From contig CAMWVA010000006.1 of assembly GCA_947177575.1 (NCBI GenBank), positions 1 through 53,352 on the forward strand: 53,352 nt of DNA. Reading direction: 5' to 3'. Under the pieces are notes generated by a model. It did no database searches and was not told the origin of the DNA. It saw only the letters and a list, made by a program, of their open reading frames with translations. Source of the stretch: an uncultured Porphyromonadaceae bacterium. Its GTDB lineage: Bacteria > Bacteroidota > Bacteroidia > Bacteroidales > Muribaculaceae. A program made the translations under genes and the position numbers. Shown in pieces: positions 9,528 through 19,155 of the stretch. Within the stretch, counting starts at the first letter, position 1; the number at the start of each line of letters is the position of its first letter.

Positions 9528-10355
9528 TCACCAGTTCTTATTAGAACGCGAATGTGCACCCTTAGCCTTTTGGGCATTACCTACACGACCGCGAGTCTGG
9601 TTTTCCTTATTTTCCATAGCCTTCAGAATCTGATCGGCAGTCTGTTCGTTGATACCTCCTCCCTGATTCTGACGAGGCTGCTGCTGATCATTTTTATCTT
9701 GTTTATCTTGATTCTGATTTTGGTTCTGGTTCTGATCATTCTGGTCTTGTTTATTCTGATCCTGATTATCCTTGTTCTGATCTTTATTCTGGTCTTTATT
9801 ATCCTGGTTATCTTTATTATCCTTATTGTCTTTATTGTCCTTATTATCTTGATTCTGCTGTTGCTTAAGCTGTGCTATACGCAGGTTACGACGGGCATTG
9901 TTATCACCCGGGGCCAAACGCAATGCTTCTTTATAAGACTGTATCGCACCGCCATAATCATTAGCATTGAAAGCCACATTCCCAAGATTGTAATTGGCGT
10001 GTGCAGCCAGTTCGGGATGTGTCTGTCCCATTGCTGCCACACTCTGCATGGCGTTCTTACCTTCTTCAAGAAGCTTACGGGCTTTCTCGGTAGTATCAGC
10101 AGGATTCGAGCCTAACACCATTCGCGTAAGACCCAGATTATAGGCAGCTACAGCTGAAGAACCGTTAATCTCAAGAGCAGATTCATACTTTTTGGCCGCC
10201 TCACGATATTTTTTTTCACCGTAAAGTTTATTGCCTTCATTTATCAGCCGGCGCTCCTTACGCACCGATTCCGTCTGGGCATGACTCGGCAAGGCACCTG
10301 CAAGGCCAAAGCCTGACAGCACCAGACACATCACGAATCTCAGCATACCTGTCAT
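9528..10355 (-). CDS. batC: BatC, TPR protein with Asp/Asn/Gln/Lys low-complexity tail
   Basis: 275 aa. Signal peptide (cleavage near SHAQ), TPR repeats at about 30-165 (KYREAAKKYESALEINGSSA, NANDYGGAIQSYKEALRLAP), then about 60 residues made almost only of D, K, N and Q, and a short basic end. The TPR part fits BatC, thought to act as a scaffold for the VWA proteins BatA/BatB. The tail is an internally repetitive DNA stretch (about 9660-9860) built from short GAT/AAT/CAA/AAA codon runs and so is likely to vary in length between strains. The start overlaps the batB stop by 4 bp. Confidence 0.9.
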   Translation of the reverse strand: MTGMLRFVMCLVLSGFGLAGALPSHAQTESVRKERRLINEGNKLYGEKKYREAAKKYESALEINGSSAVAAYNLGLTRMVLGSNPADTTEKARKLLEEGKNAMQSVAAMGQTHPELAAHANYNLGNVAFNANDYGGAIQSYKEALRLAPGDNNARRNLRIAQLKQQQNQDNKDNKDNKDNKDNQDNKDQNKDQNKDNQDQNKQDQNDQNQNQNQNQDKQDKNDQQQPRQNQGGGINEQTADQILKAMENKENQTRGRVGNAQKAKGAHSRSNKNW

Positions 10356-11398
10356 TTCTTTTCCTCCTTCTTAAAGAATGTGATTTTGTCGAGCCAGCGT
10401 ATCTTCCGGTCGAGTATGAATATCTCAAGCACAATCAAACCAAGAGCTATCCACACAAAAACAGCGAATAACTCATCATGTATGGCATATACACTTGATT
10501 CTATAGCAGTCTTTTTTACTTTATCGAGTTGCTTTTCAAGTTCGCTCAGCGCGTCACGGTTTGCAGCATTGACATAAATACCCTTGCCGGCTTCAGCTAT
10601 AGACATAGCCAGTTCTTCATTAAGAGCCGTGTACACCTGTTCGCCGGTAACAGGGTCATTCATATATGTGCGTCCGAGTTTGATAGGCACGGGAGTAGGA
10701 CTACCCATACCTACGACATCAAGCTGTATACCGTTCTTTTCAGCAGTTTTGGCTGCGTCAAGAACACTCTGGACATTTTCAAGTTCTTCGGCATCAGTAA
10801 TGAGTATAATAGCCTTACCTATATTCTTATCAGGGCTGAATGATTTTATACCCATATCAATAGCCGCAGCAATGTTAGTGCCTTGATTAGAGTATTGTGA
10901 CGGGTCAATGGAATTAAGAAACATCTTGGCCGACACATAATCAGAAGTCACAGGTATAAGAGTGTAAGCCTCACCTGCATACACTATCAGGCCCACCCTG
11001 TCATTATCAAGACGGTTGATGAGCTTTTCAAGAGTCAGTTTGGCCGTACGCATACGCGACACTCCGTCCGCTTCAGCGGTAGCTGAAGCGAGCATCGAGT
11101 TACTGGCATCGACAGCTATGACAACTTCAATACCCTCTTTCGAGGTCTTTTCGTCTTTCACACCGCCCCACGGTCGGGCCAGCGCTATGACAAGACACAC
11201 CAGAGCAGCCATAGCCAAAGTCAGCTTGACAGGAGGTTTATAGGGTGACACCTCGGGCATGAGATGACCCAATTCAGACAGACGACCGAATTTTTTCAGC
11301 TTCGCCTTACGTGTATAACGTGCCCATGCATAAAGCACCACAAAGAAAGGCACAAGCAGCAGGAGCAACAGAAGCCTGGGATATGCAAAACTTAACAT
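10352..11398 (-). CDS. batB: BatB, VWA-domain membrane protein
   Basis: 348 aa. Membrane helices near 8-26 and 58-75, a VWA domain (about 88-290) with an intact MIDAS motif DASNSM and ILITDAEE, and a C-terminal helix near 315-333 followed by a basic tail. This topology is that of BatA/BatB. It follows batA by 42 bp and overlaps batC by 4 bp. VWA proteins with MoxR ATPases act in metal-dependent protein assembly; the Bat system is linked to oxidative-stress survival in Bacteroides. Confidence 0.92.
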   Translation of the reverse strand: MLSFAYPRLLLLLLLVPFFVVLYAWARYTRKAKLKKFGRLSELGHLMPEVSPYKPPVKLTLAMAALVCLVIALARPWGGVKDEKTSKEGIEVVIAVDASNSMLASATAEADGVSRMRTAKLTLEKLINRLDNDRVGLIVYAGEAYTLIPVTSDYVSAKMFLNSIDPSQYSNQGTNIAAAIDMGIKSFSPDKNIGKAIILITDAEELENVQSVLDAAKTAEKNGIQLDVVGMGSPTPVPIKLGRTYMNDPVTGEQVYTALNEELAMSIAEAGKGIYVNAANRDALSELEKQLDKVKKTAIESSVYAIHDELFAVFVWIALGLIVLEIFILDRKIRWLDKITFFKKEEKK

Positions 11399-11440
11399 TA
11401 GCGTCTTTTTTCGTTGGTTCTCTTTTTACGGTACACACTT

Positions 11441-12418
11441 TTACGGTATACGGCGCAATATAGTGTAGCGCAGCAACTGCTGAAGGCCAAGACAGCCCAG
11501 AGCCAGAGCTACCCACATCATAAAGTCCTCGTCGGTGCGCGTGTAACGATCGACATCGAGTGTACTTTTCTCAAGCTTATCTATCTCGCTGAACACATCG
11601 CGCAACATCCTCTCATCACGGGCACGGAAATACTTGCCTCCTGTTACTTCGGCAATATGTTTAAGCGATTCCTCATCTATACCGGTCTCCATCGTAGTAG
11701 TCGAGAAGCCGTAAGGATCAGTTATCTTTATCTTGCCGTTGGTGCCTACACCTATAGTGTACACCTTAACACCTTTCTGACGAGCTATTTCGGCAGCAGT
11801 CTGTGGAGGCACATCACCGGCATTATTGGTACCGTCCGTAAGAAGAATAATACTTTTTGATTTAGCCTTACCTGATATTATACGATTGACCGCACTTGTA
11901 AGACCGTCACCGATAGCAGTACCGTCATTAAGGTCGCCCATGCTTACATTATTTATAGCATTGATAAGTGCTCCACGGTCAGAAGTCAGCGGCATAAGCG
12001 AAAGACTCTCACCGGCAAACACCACCAGACCTATATTGTCATCGGTACGGCCGTTCACAAACTTGGCAGCGACATCTTTGGCGGCGGCGAAACGTGTAGG
12101 TTCAAGATCCTGAGCCGACATAGACCCCGAAATATCAAGAGCCAATACAATATCAGTACCTTCCACATGAGATGTACGGTAATGGTCATGGGTCTGAGGA
12201 CGGCACAAAGCTACAATCATAAAGCCTATAGCAGCTAACTTTAGTCCGAAACAGGCATGTATAAGCCAGACTTTCCATGTCGTACGTACCTTTGCGAAAG
12301 CACTTGTAGTAGATACGCCAAGAGACGGATTGGCATCGCGCTGTTTGGCTATATACCAAATTATAAGAGGTATATAAATCAGAAACAGCAACAGTAGCCA
12401 GGGATATTTAAGTATCAT
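11441..12418 (-). CDS. batA: BatA, VWA-domain membrane protein
   Basis: 325 aa. N-terminal helices near 7-22 and 55-72, VWA domain (about 88-285) with intact MIDAS DISGSMS and IILLTDGTNNAG, and a C-terminal helix near 305-318. Paralogue of the next gene, batB. Its ATG overlaps the upstream gene's stop by 4 bp (ATGA). Confidence 0.93.
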   Translation of the reverse strand: MILKYPWLLLLFLIYIPLIIWYIAKQRDANPSLGVSTTSAFAKVRTTWKVWLIHACFGLKLAAIGFMIVALCRPQTHDHYRTSHVEGTDIVLALDISGSMSAQDLEPTRFAAAKDVAAKFVNGRTDDNIGLVVFAGESLSLMPLTSDRGALINAINNVSMGDLNDGTAIGDGLTSAVNRIISGKAKSKSIILLTDGTNNAGDVPPQTAAEIARQKGVKVYTIGVGTNGKIKITDPYGFSTTTMETGIDEESLKHIAEVTGGKYFRARDERMLRDVFSEIDKLEKSTLDVDRYTRTDEDFMMWVALALGCLGLQQLLRYTILRRIP

Positions 12419-13524
12419 GATTCACCTCCTTTCTGACGAGGCGGTACTGACGGTGCTGAAGTCTCCGGCTTTGCTATATCCTTACCTACTGACTTCATAC
12501 TCATGCTGTCACCTACCGGAGCCGCAAGATCGCCTACTTCCGACGGACCCGCTCCAAGGCTATGTGTCTCCTCAACAAAACTTACAGCATTGTCATAGGC
12601 AGAGATGTTATCGGCAGGTAACGGACGTACTTTGGCAAACTTTACAAAATCGGCCATATCCAGAATACGTCGCATATATTCACGTTTATCCTTGATTACA
12701 GGATTTGAACGCAACATATCCATAATCTGACGCGAGGTCATCTCCATAGCATTGATGCCGAATCGTTTGTCAAGGTACACACGCAAAATGTCGGTAAGTT
12801 CGGTAAAATATTCCTTCTCCATACCTTGTTCCCACAGTTTACGGCTTTTCAAGGCTTTTAGGCGTGTCATAGCCACTTCGTATGGTGTCGGTGCTGGTTT
12901 TTTACGTGTCGGGATAAGACCCTTTTGTTTTGGCCGGGTCAGCATCCATATACCGAATCCTATTGCCAATAACAGAATTATTATCAGCCACCAATAGTTA
13001 TAAAGCCAGTCGGGAACATTATCAAATATAGATTTACCTTCCGGTTTAGCTACAGATGCATAACCGGCTATAGGATCTTCGGCTGTCACATTGACAGGTA
13101 CTACGCGAAGCGACACCTGATTGGAACGTACTGAGTCAGCGCCGGCACGGTAAAGCAACTCAGGCAGACGATAGCTGCCTGAATCAAAGGCCTGAACCGG
13201 AACGGCATAGTTTATCTGTATACGGCCGGACCCAAGGTCAACCGTATCAGTAGCAAATGAAGTGCGCAGTTCAATACTGTCACCGCATACTGTAGCGTAC
13301 GGACGTCCTTGCTGACGGGCAGCCTCAAGCAACTCAAAGCCACCATGACTGCCGGCATCTTCGACTACCTCAAGATGCAATGTGGTAAGACGCCCCATAA
13401 GCACACTTACCGAGTCGAGACGTGCCTTCACCATAAGAGGACCGGCCTGTAAGGGTGCAGACATGCACACCGAAGCCAGAGCTATAGCAACCGCAGTTAT
13501 GTATCTAATGATTTTACTTTTCAT
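12415..13524 (-). CDS. BatD-like periplasmic/membrane protein of the Bat operon
   Basis: 369 aa from the ATG at 13524 (MKSKIIRYITAVAIALAS). A TTG at 13542 would add six residues and overlap the DUF58 stop by 4 bp, so it cannot be excluded. Signal peptide (cleavage after QAG), a beta-rich periplasmic domain to about 165, one membrane helix (about 176-195), then a cytoplasmic helical domain (PTPYEVAMTRLKALKSRK, EYFTELTDILRVYLDKRFG) like the C-terminal part of BatD, and a Pro/Ser tail. It sits where Bacteroidetes Bat operons carry a conserved gene between DUF58 and batA. Function beyond membership in the complex is unknown. Confidence 0.82.
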   Translation of the reverse strand: MKSKIIRYITAVAIALASVCMSAPLQAGPLMVKARLDSVSVLMGRLTTLHLEVVEDAGSHGGFELLEAARQQGRPYATVCGDSIELRTSFATDTVDLGSGRIQINYAVPVQAFDSGSYRLPELLYRAGADSVRSNQVSLRVVPVNVTAEDPIAGYASVAKPEGKSIFDNVPDWLYNYWWLIIILLLAIGFGIWMLTRPKQKGLIPTRKKPAPTPYEVAMTRLKALKSRKLWEQGMEKEYFTELTDILRVYLDKRFGINAMEMTSRQIMDMLRSNPVIKDKREYMRRILDMADFVKFAKVRPLPADNISAYDNAVSFVEETHSLGAGPSEVGDLAAPVGDSMSMKSVGKDIAKPETSAPSVPPRQKGGES

Positions 13525-13538
13525 CTCTGTGTCTTTAC

Positions 13539-14414
13539 TCAATGTACTGACCGCTTGCGGAACAGGCCTAAAAGGGCCTTTACATAATCCTCATCCGTAG
13601 TGACTGATACAAGATCTACTCCGCATCGTGCCACAATAGAAGATAATGTCTGCTGACGTTCATACCATGCACGTTCATACTTCTTACGCACACGCGACGA
13701 CGAGGTATCTATCCAGCGGTCCGCTCCTGTCTCAAGGTCGCGCACACGTATCAGACCGACGTCAGGCAACTTGGCATCACGACGGTCATATACCTGTATA
13801 GCAGCCAGGTCATGCTTACTGTTAGCCACCGACATGCTCTGATAATACGAATGCGAGTCGATGAAGTCTGTCAGTAAGAAAGCTGTACAACGTTTTTTAA
13901 TGGCGTTAGTCATGAATTTAAGGGCTACTTCTATGTCAGTGCCCCGGCTTTCAGGTGAGAAATCTATTATCTCTCTGATGATACGCAGTATGTGTTTCTT
14001 ACCTTTCTTAGGAGGAATAAATTTCTCAATCTTATCACTGAAAAATATAACTCCTACTTTATCATTATTCTGTATAGACGAGAAGGCCAAAGTAGCGGCT
14101 ATCTCAGCCATCATCTCCTTCTTGACCTCACCGACAGCACCGAAATCACCACTACCGCTGACATCTATAATCAGCATCATGGTCAGTTCGCGTTCCTCTT
14201 CGTAAACTTTTACATAAGGCTTATTCTGACGGGCAGTCACATTCCAGTCTATATCGCGGATATCATCGCCTGGCTGATATTCCCTAACCTCCGAGAAAAT
14301 CACGCCGCGCCCCTTGAAGGCTGTGTGATACTCGCCGGCAAAGATATTCTGGCTCAGTCCGCGCGTCTTGATTTCTATTTTTCTTACTTTCTTTAGCAGT
14401 TCGCTTGCATCCAT
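13539..14414 (-). CDS. DUF58 domain protein of the MoxR/Bat system
   Basis: 291 aa from the ATG at 14414 (MDASELLKKVRKIEIKTRGL), the normal family start; a GTG at 14438 would add eight residues. The DUF58 signature is clear: PGDDIRDIDWNVTARQNKPY near 74-93, then a VWA-like core with DVSGSG. It is a cytoplasmic partner gene that nearly always follows moxR in these operons; the gap to moxR is 97 bp and to the next gene 14 bp. Confidence 0.92.
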   Translation of the reverse strand: MDASELLKKVRKIEIKTRGLSQNIFAGEYHTAFKGRGVIFSEVREYQPGDDIRDIDWNVTARQNKPYVKVYEEERELTMMLIIDVSGSGDFGAVGEVKKEMMAEIAATLAFSSIQNNDKVGVIFFSDKIEKFIPPKKGKKHILRIIREIIDFSPESRGTDIEVALKFMTNAIKKRCTAFLLTDFIDSHSYYQSMSVANSKHDLAAIQVYDRRDAKLPDVGLIRVRDLETGADRWIDTSSSRVRKKYERAWYERQQTLSSIVARCGVDLVSVTTDEDYVKALLGLFRKRSVH

Positions 14415-14511
14415 CGCGAGGCTCTTTGGTTGGGTCACTTAATAAGTGGGCGGGGAGAGAGTACGGAGCACGGACGTATCATCACGCCCGGCTCCTTTTC
14501 ATATTGTGGTG

Positions 14512-15507
14512 TCAGGGCACCTCTACTTTGTCAAGTATATCGGTTATAACCTCATCAGCCGTGATATTATTAGCCTCAGCTTCATAGCTCAGACCGATAC
14601 GGTGACGCATGACATCGTGGCATACGGCACGCACATCCTCCGGTATCACGTAACCGCGTCCCTGCAAGAAGGCGTATGCACGCGAAGCCATAGCCAGACT
14701 TATCGAAGCACGTGGTGAAGCACCGTATTCTATGATACTCTGAAGGTCTTCCAGACCTACTTTAGACGGCTCACGAGTAGCAAAAACAATATCAACAATA
14801 TAATTCTCGATCTTCTCGTCAATATATATTTTCTGAACTATTTTCTGAACATCAAGAATGTCTGACGGCGACACCACAGGCACAACAGGGTCGAGAGCGC
14901 CCTTGATGTTCTGACGTATAATAGCCTTCTCCTCTTCTTTATTAGGATAACCTATAACTACTTTGAGAAGAAAACGGTCTGTCTGTGCTTCCGGAAGCGG
15001 ATAAGTACCTTCCTGCTCTATCGGATTCTGAGTAGCCATAACAAGGAAAGGATTATCCATAGGGAAAGTTTCGTCACCGATAGTAACCTGACGCTCCTGC
15101 ATAGCCTCAAGAAGGGCACTCTGCACTTTGGCCGGAGCACGGTTTATCTCATCGGCCAATACAAAGTTAGCAAAGATAGGACCTTTCTTTACCTCAAATG
15201 TTTCCTTCTTTATACTATAGATAAGGGTACCTACAATATCAGCCGGAAGAAGGTCTGGTGTAAACTGTATACGGCTGAACTGACCTTCTACCAAAGTAGC
15301 CAAAGTCTTGATAGCCAAAGTCTTCGCAAGACCGGGCACACCTTCAAGCAGCACATGTCCGTTACATAGAAGTGCTATAAGAAGTGAGTCAACAAGATGT
15401 TTCTGGCCTACGATACGCCGGTCCATACCGGTGCGTATCATGTTGAGGACATTACTCTTCGAAGCTATCAGGTCGTTGAGTTCCCGGATATTTACTGTCT
15501 CATTCAT
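14512..15507 (-). CDS. moxR: MoxR-family AAA+ ATPase
   Basis: 331 aa, typical length. Walker A GVPGLAKT near 56-63, Walker B VLADEINRAPAKVQSALLEA near 112-131, sensor 1 MATQNPIEQEGTYPLPEAQ. MoxR ATPases work as chaperone-like engines with VWA partners. It is the first gene of the bat operon and is preceded by a 257-bp gap with a TAnnTTTG element. Confidence 0.95.
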   Translation of the reverse strand: MNETVNIRELNDLIASKSNVLNMIRTGMDRRIVGQKHLVDSLLIALLCNGHVLLEGVPGLAKTLAIKTLATLVEGQFSRIQFTPDLLPADIVGTLIYSIKKETFEVKKGPIFANFVLADEINRAPAKVQSALLEAMQERQVTIGDETFPMDNPFLVMATQNPIEQEGTYPLPEAQTDRFLLKVVIGYPNKEEEKAIIRQNIKGALDPVVPVVSPSDILDVQKIVQKIYIDEKIENYIVDIVFATREPSKVGLEDLQSIIEYGASPRASISLAMASRAYAFLQGRGYVIPEDVRAVCHDVMRHRIGLSYEAEANNITADEVITDILDKVEVP

Positions 15508-15620
15508 TGAGTCTTTTCTTTTTTATAAGCTCTTTATTAGTCACTGAGAGGCATAGCCGGCAGACAACAGAAGTAAAATGTTTATAAGACACATCTGGGG
15601 CTAACCTCGGTTTCCGTTCA

Positions 15621-15628
15621 CAAAAGTA
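15621..15628 (-). promoter_or_regulatory. candidate -7 element for the moxR-bat operon
   Basis: On the minus strand this reads TACTTTTG, a match to the Bacteroidetes -7 consensus TAnnTTTG. It would start a leader of about 105 nt before moxR. A clear TTG at -33 is not seen, so confidence is moderate. The rest of the 257-bp gap (15508-15764) is AT-rich with nothing else recognised. Confidence 0.5.
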
Positions 15629-15764
15629 CAACACATTAACTTAATAAAGTTAAAACATTCTGTTAAATATTATTGAATGCTTTTAAACTTCCTAAACTTT
15701 ATTCATCTGTGTTGATTCTGAGCACGTATTTACTGCTATTATTTTACTGTTTATACACTTTTTA

Positions 15765-16820
15765 TCATGCTCCATGACCGAAAGCGTTCCATCCCTGTGC
15801 CTTTATAGGCAGCTCAGCCCCGTCACGTGTCACGAGCGCACAACCCAGTTCGGGTTTTGTGATATAACCGATCATACGCACACCGTCAAGGTCTTTGATT
15901 TTCTCATGGTCCGTAAGGGGTACGGTGAACAGAAGCTCATAATCCTCACCACCGTTCATAGCAGCTGTAACAAGATTCATGTTAAGTTCCTCAGCCATTA
16001 CCGCTGTCTGATAATCAATAGGTATCTTATCTTCATACACACGACAGCCTGTATCCGAAGCTTTACATATATGCAGCAGCTCAGACGAAAGGCCGTCACT
16101 GACATCCATCATGGCAGTAGGCTTAATACCCTTAGAGCGCAACAATTCTATTATATCTTTACGGGCTTCGGGCTTAAGCTGACGTTCAAGTATATATTCC
16201 TTACCGCTGAAATCAGGTTGAAATTCCTGTCCGCTGCCGGCAGCCACTTTATTTTCACGCTCAAGCAATTGCAAGCCCATATAGGCTGCTCCGAGGTCGC
16301 CACTTACACATATAAGGTCGCTTTCTTTAGCACCGTCACGATAGACTATTTCGTCGGAAGCGGCCTCACCAAGACATGTTATAGAGATGACAAGTCCTGT
16401 GACAGAAGCGCTGGTATCGCCTCCTACAAGGTCAACACCATATATCTCACAGGCCAGTTTTATACCGGCATATAATGCTTCGATATGCTCTACCGTAAAA
16501 CGGCTTGATATGCCTAAACTCACCGTTATCTGCTTCGGAGTGCCGTTCATGGCATATATATCGCTGAAGTTCACAACAGCTGCTTTATAGCCCAAATGTT
16601 TTAAGGGCACATATCTAAGGTCAAAATGTATACCCTCGAGCAGAAGGTCAGTTGTCACCAAAGCCTCCTTATCACCGAAACCGATGACAGCCGCATCATC
16701 ACCTACTCCCTTTTTGGTCTGAGGATTACGCAAGGGGAAATCTTTGGTCAGATGTTCTATAAGACCGAATTCACCTAATGTCCCTATCTCGGTTTCAGGT
16801 ATTTTACTATTTTCTTCCAT
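15765..16820 (-). CDS. thiL: thiamine-monophosphate kinase
   Basis: 351 aa. ThiL makes thiamine diphosphate from thiamine monophosphate and ATP. Visible motifs are GVGDDAAVIG near 39-48, VTTDLLLEGIHFDL near 55-68, HLGYKAAVVNFSDIYAMNG, and MMDVSDGLSSEL. The length is close to the family norm. It lies downstream of the purine nucleoside phosphorylase gene on the same strand but with a strong hairpin in between, so it may be separately transcribed. Confidence 0.93.
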   Translation of the reverse strand: MEENSKIPETEIGTLGEFGLIEHLTKDFPLRNPQTKKGVGDDAAVIGFGDKEALVTTDLLLEGIHFDLRYVPLKHLGYKAAVVNFSDIYAMNGTPKQITVSLGISSRFTVEHIEALYAGIKLACEIYGVDLVGGDTSASVTGLVISITCLGEAASDEIVYRDGAKESDLICVSGDLGAAYMGLQLLERENKVAAGSGQEFQPDFSGKEYILERQLKPEARKDIIELLRSKGIKPTAMMDVSDGLSSELLHICKASDTGCRVYEDKIPIDYQTAVMAEELNMNLVTAAMNGGEDYELLFTVPLTDHEKIKDLDGVRMIGYITKPELGCALVTRDGAELPIKAQGWNAFGHGA

Positions 16821-16862
16821 ATTCTTGAAGTATAATATTTCGGTATATATTTTCGATTAATC

Positions 16863-16910
16863 GGCCGGGTGGCCCCCTTTAGTATCACTACCTCCGGAGG
16901 CCACCCGGCC
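16863..16910 (-). terminator. GC-rich hairpin after the PNP gene
   Basis: Perfect 12-bp inverted repeat, GGCCGGGTGGCC (16863-16874) and GGCCACCCGGCC (16899-16910), with a 24-nt loop. It lies 21 bp past the PNP stop. There is no strong U-run, so it may be a weak or factor-assisted terminator or an mRNA stabiliser. Confidence 0.55.
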
Positions 16911-16931
16911 TGTTATGTTTTATCAGGTGGG

Positions 16932-17759
16932 TTAGATACAGCCAAGCATTTCGGTGATGAGTTTGGTCATAACCGGCTGAGCTTTCACAGCCGCCTTCTG
17001 TACCTCCTCATGACTGGGCACATCTGTAATATCCTTACCGCCGAGGTCAGTTATCACAGACACACCGAATACTTTCATACCGGCGTGGTTAGCAACTATA
17101 ACCTCCGGTACGGTTGACATACCTACGGCATCACCGCCTATTATACGGAAATACTCGTACTCAGCCGGCGTCTCAAATGTCGGGCCGGGTGTGCCTACAT
17201 AAACACCGCGCATAAGACGTATCTTTTCCTCCTTACCTATCGACTCGGCTAAAGCTATAAGACTGCGGCTGTAGGCTTCGGTCATAGAGGGGAAACGCGG
17301 CCCGAGTTTATCATCGTTACGGCCACGCAGAGGATTTTCAGGGAACAGATTGATATGATCAGTGATTATCATAACGTCACCGACCTGAAATTCTTTATTC
17401 ATACCACCTGCGGCATTGCTTACAAACAGAGTCTTCACACCAAGTTCTTTCATAACACGCACCGGGAAAGTTACCTGTTTCATATCGTAACCTTCATAGT
17501 AGTGGAAACGGCCCTGCATAGCCATTATATACTTACCGCCGAGAGTACCGAATATCAACTTACCGGAATGTCCTTCCACTGTTGACACCGGGAAATTGGG
17601 TATATCCTTATAAGCGAGTTCTTTCTTTATATCAATTTTATTGACGAGGTCGCCAAGACCGGTACCGAGTATGACAGCTGTCTCAGGCATATCACCACCG
17701 ACTTCCTGACGTATGAATCCGGCAGTCTGCCGGATAGTTTCGAGCATTGTCTGTTCCAT
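16932..17759 (-). CDS. purine nucleoside phosphorylase (trimeric class)
   Basis: 275 aa. Cleaves purine (deoxy)ribonucleosides with phosphate for salvage. Motifs of the trimeric PNP family are VILGTGLGDLV, phosphate-binding QGRFHYYEGY, VSNAAGGMN, the FETPAEYEYFR block, VGMSTVPEVIVANHAGM, and ITDLGGKDITD. The Asn/Asp pattern in the base-binding loop suggests the usual guanine/hypoxanthine preference, not tested here. It follows lpxK on the same strand after a 170-bp gap. Confidence 0.92.
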   Translation of the reverse strand: MEQTMLETIRQTAGFIRQEVGGDMPETAVILGTGLGDLVNKIDIKKELAYKDIPNFPVSTVEGHSGKLIFGTLGGKYIMAMQGRFHYYEGYDMKQVTFPVRVMKELGVKTLFVSNAAGGMNKEFQVGDVMIITDHINLFPENPLRGRNDDKLGPRFPSMTEAYSRSLIALAESIGKEEKIRLMRGVYVGTPGPTFETPAEYEYFRIIGGDAVGMSTVPEVIVANHAGMKVFGVSVITDLGGKDITDVPSHEEVQKAAVKAQPVMTKLITEMLGCI

Positions 17760-17929
17760 TTTGAGTGCTTTAGTAGTTTTAGGTATTGATTTACCACATA
17801 TAAGTGTCTTCTATGATAACGTCCGTCACTACATTTCAGACAGACATTATAATATCAAAAAGTCTTAATTCCTCTTAAAATACACTATCACCGGAATTTC
17901 TCAGCATTACACATCATAACTTCCGCCAA

Positions 17930-19060
17930 TCAAGATTGGCGAATACCGTCGTGATCATTATCCCACGGATTGGGCTTACGGTCTACAGCTTCCCGCAGTG
18001 CATTAACAAACTCACCATCCTCATTATTAGCAATCATATTAACGGCTATCGGCAGATAGTAGGTACACAATTTAAGCTCCTGAGGATAATAAGGATTATG
18101 TAGCAGACGCACAGCGTCTTTTTCAGTGGTCACTATAATTTTATGTTCTCCCTTCATATTATTAAAGGTATTCATGATATTGGCTATATCATGTCGGGAG
18201 AAGTTATGATGATCAGGGAAGTAAGCTACTTTTCTGGTGAAAGCATATTTTTTGAAGTACCTCACAAAATATCGTGGGTTAGCTACGCCTGTAAGCAACA
18301 ATACAGAATCTCCGGCTCCCATAAAGTCAAGATTAAAACGCGGAGGTGTCTCTTCAGCAAACACCGGCATCAGACCGCCGTAATCATAACGTGAGAAAAA
18401 CAATTTCTGATAACTCATAAGGTCAAGGTGCTTACGCACTATCCTCATATCAAGCGGTGTGATTGTATCGGGACATTTGGTCATCACCACCATATCGGCA
18501 CGATCTATTCCGCGTGCACTTTCGCGCAGACGACCTAAAGGCAGCAGATGGTCTTTGTAAACGGGCCTTTGATAATCCATCAGCATCACCGATATTTTAG
18601 GCTTGACATAACGATGCTGAAAAGCATCATCAAGTATTATAAGGTCTAAGTCCTTATACGTCTCTATAAGACGTTTTATCCCTTCACGCCGGCTTTCGCA
18701 CACGGCTACCTTGATACGCGAGCCGAACTTTTGATATATCTGCAACGGCTCGTCACCTATTATATCAGGAGTACTTTTAGAATTTGCTATAATAAAACCT
18801 CTCGTACGTCTTTTATATCCACGACTAAGCACTGCTATCCGATAGCGTCCCGCCAACTGGCTCACTATATATTCGACATGAGGTGTCTTACCCGTGCCAC
18901 CCACGGTGATGTTGCCTACACACACCACAGGCACATCAAACTCTTCCTGTTTCAGTACGCCATAGTCAAAAAGTTTGTTGCGGGTCCATGTTACTGCGCC
19001 ATACAGCCATGAGAACGGTGTCAGCACATAGGTAAGTATGCGGTCTTTTGTCTTATTCAC
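17930..19060 (-). CDS. lpxK: tetraacyldisaccharide 4'-kinase (lipid A)
   Basis: 376 aa with a GTG start at 19060; no in-frame ATG exists nearby before a stop. LpxK phosphorylates the 4' position of the lipid A disaccharide at the inner membrane. The Walker A loop GNITVGGTGKTP (49-60) in its usual place, an N-terminal amphipathic/membrane helix, DDAFQHR and the ITTEKDAVRL-type motif (VTTEKDAVRL) support this. A short inverted repeat (GCCAATC AA GATTGGC) overlaps its stop codon. Lies downstream of sppA, an order common in Bacteroidales. Confidence 0.94.
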   Translation of the reverse strand: MNKTKDRILTYVLTPFSWLYGAVTWTRNKLFDYGVLKQEEFDVPVVCVGNITVGGTGKTPHVEYIVSQLAGRYRIAVLSRGYKRRTRGFIIANSKSTPDIIGDEPLQIYQKFGSRIKVAVCESRREGIKRLIETYKDLDLIILDDAFQHRYVKPKISVMLMDYQRPVYKDHLLPLGRLRESARGIDRADMVVMTKCPDTITPLDMRIVRKHLDLMSYQKLFFSRYDYGGLMPVFAEETPPRFNLDFMGAGDSVLLLTGVANPRYFVRYFKKYAFTRKVAYFPDHHNFSRHDIANIMNTFNNMKGEHKIIVTTEKDAVRLLHNPYYPQELKLCTYYLPIAVNMIANNEDGEFVNALREAVDRKPNPWDNDHDGIRQS

Positions 19061-19155
19061 TCTCGTTACGAGTATATATAGGGTGGTAAATTAGGGTTAT
19101 TACTCTCGTAGCAGGCGTGGATACCGGATAAATATAGTATCCCGTTACTGCAATT

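Noticed and set aside
9552-10115. Plus-strand hydrophobic open frame of 187 codons opposite batC
   Set aside because: It is the antisense of the D/N/K/Q repeat, which automatically gives runs of Leu, Ile and Val; batC fits the operon.
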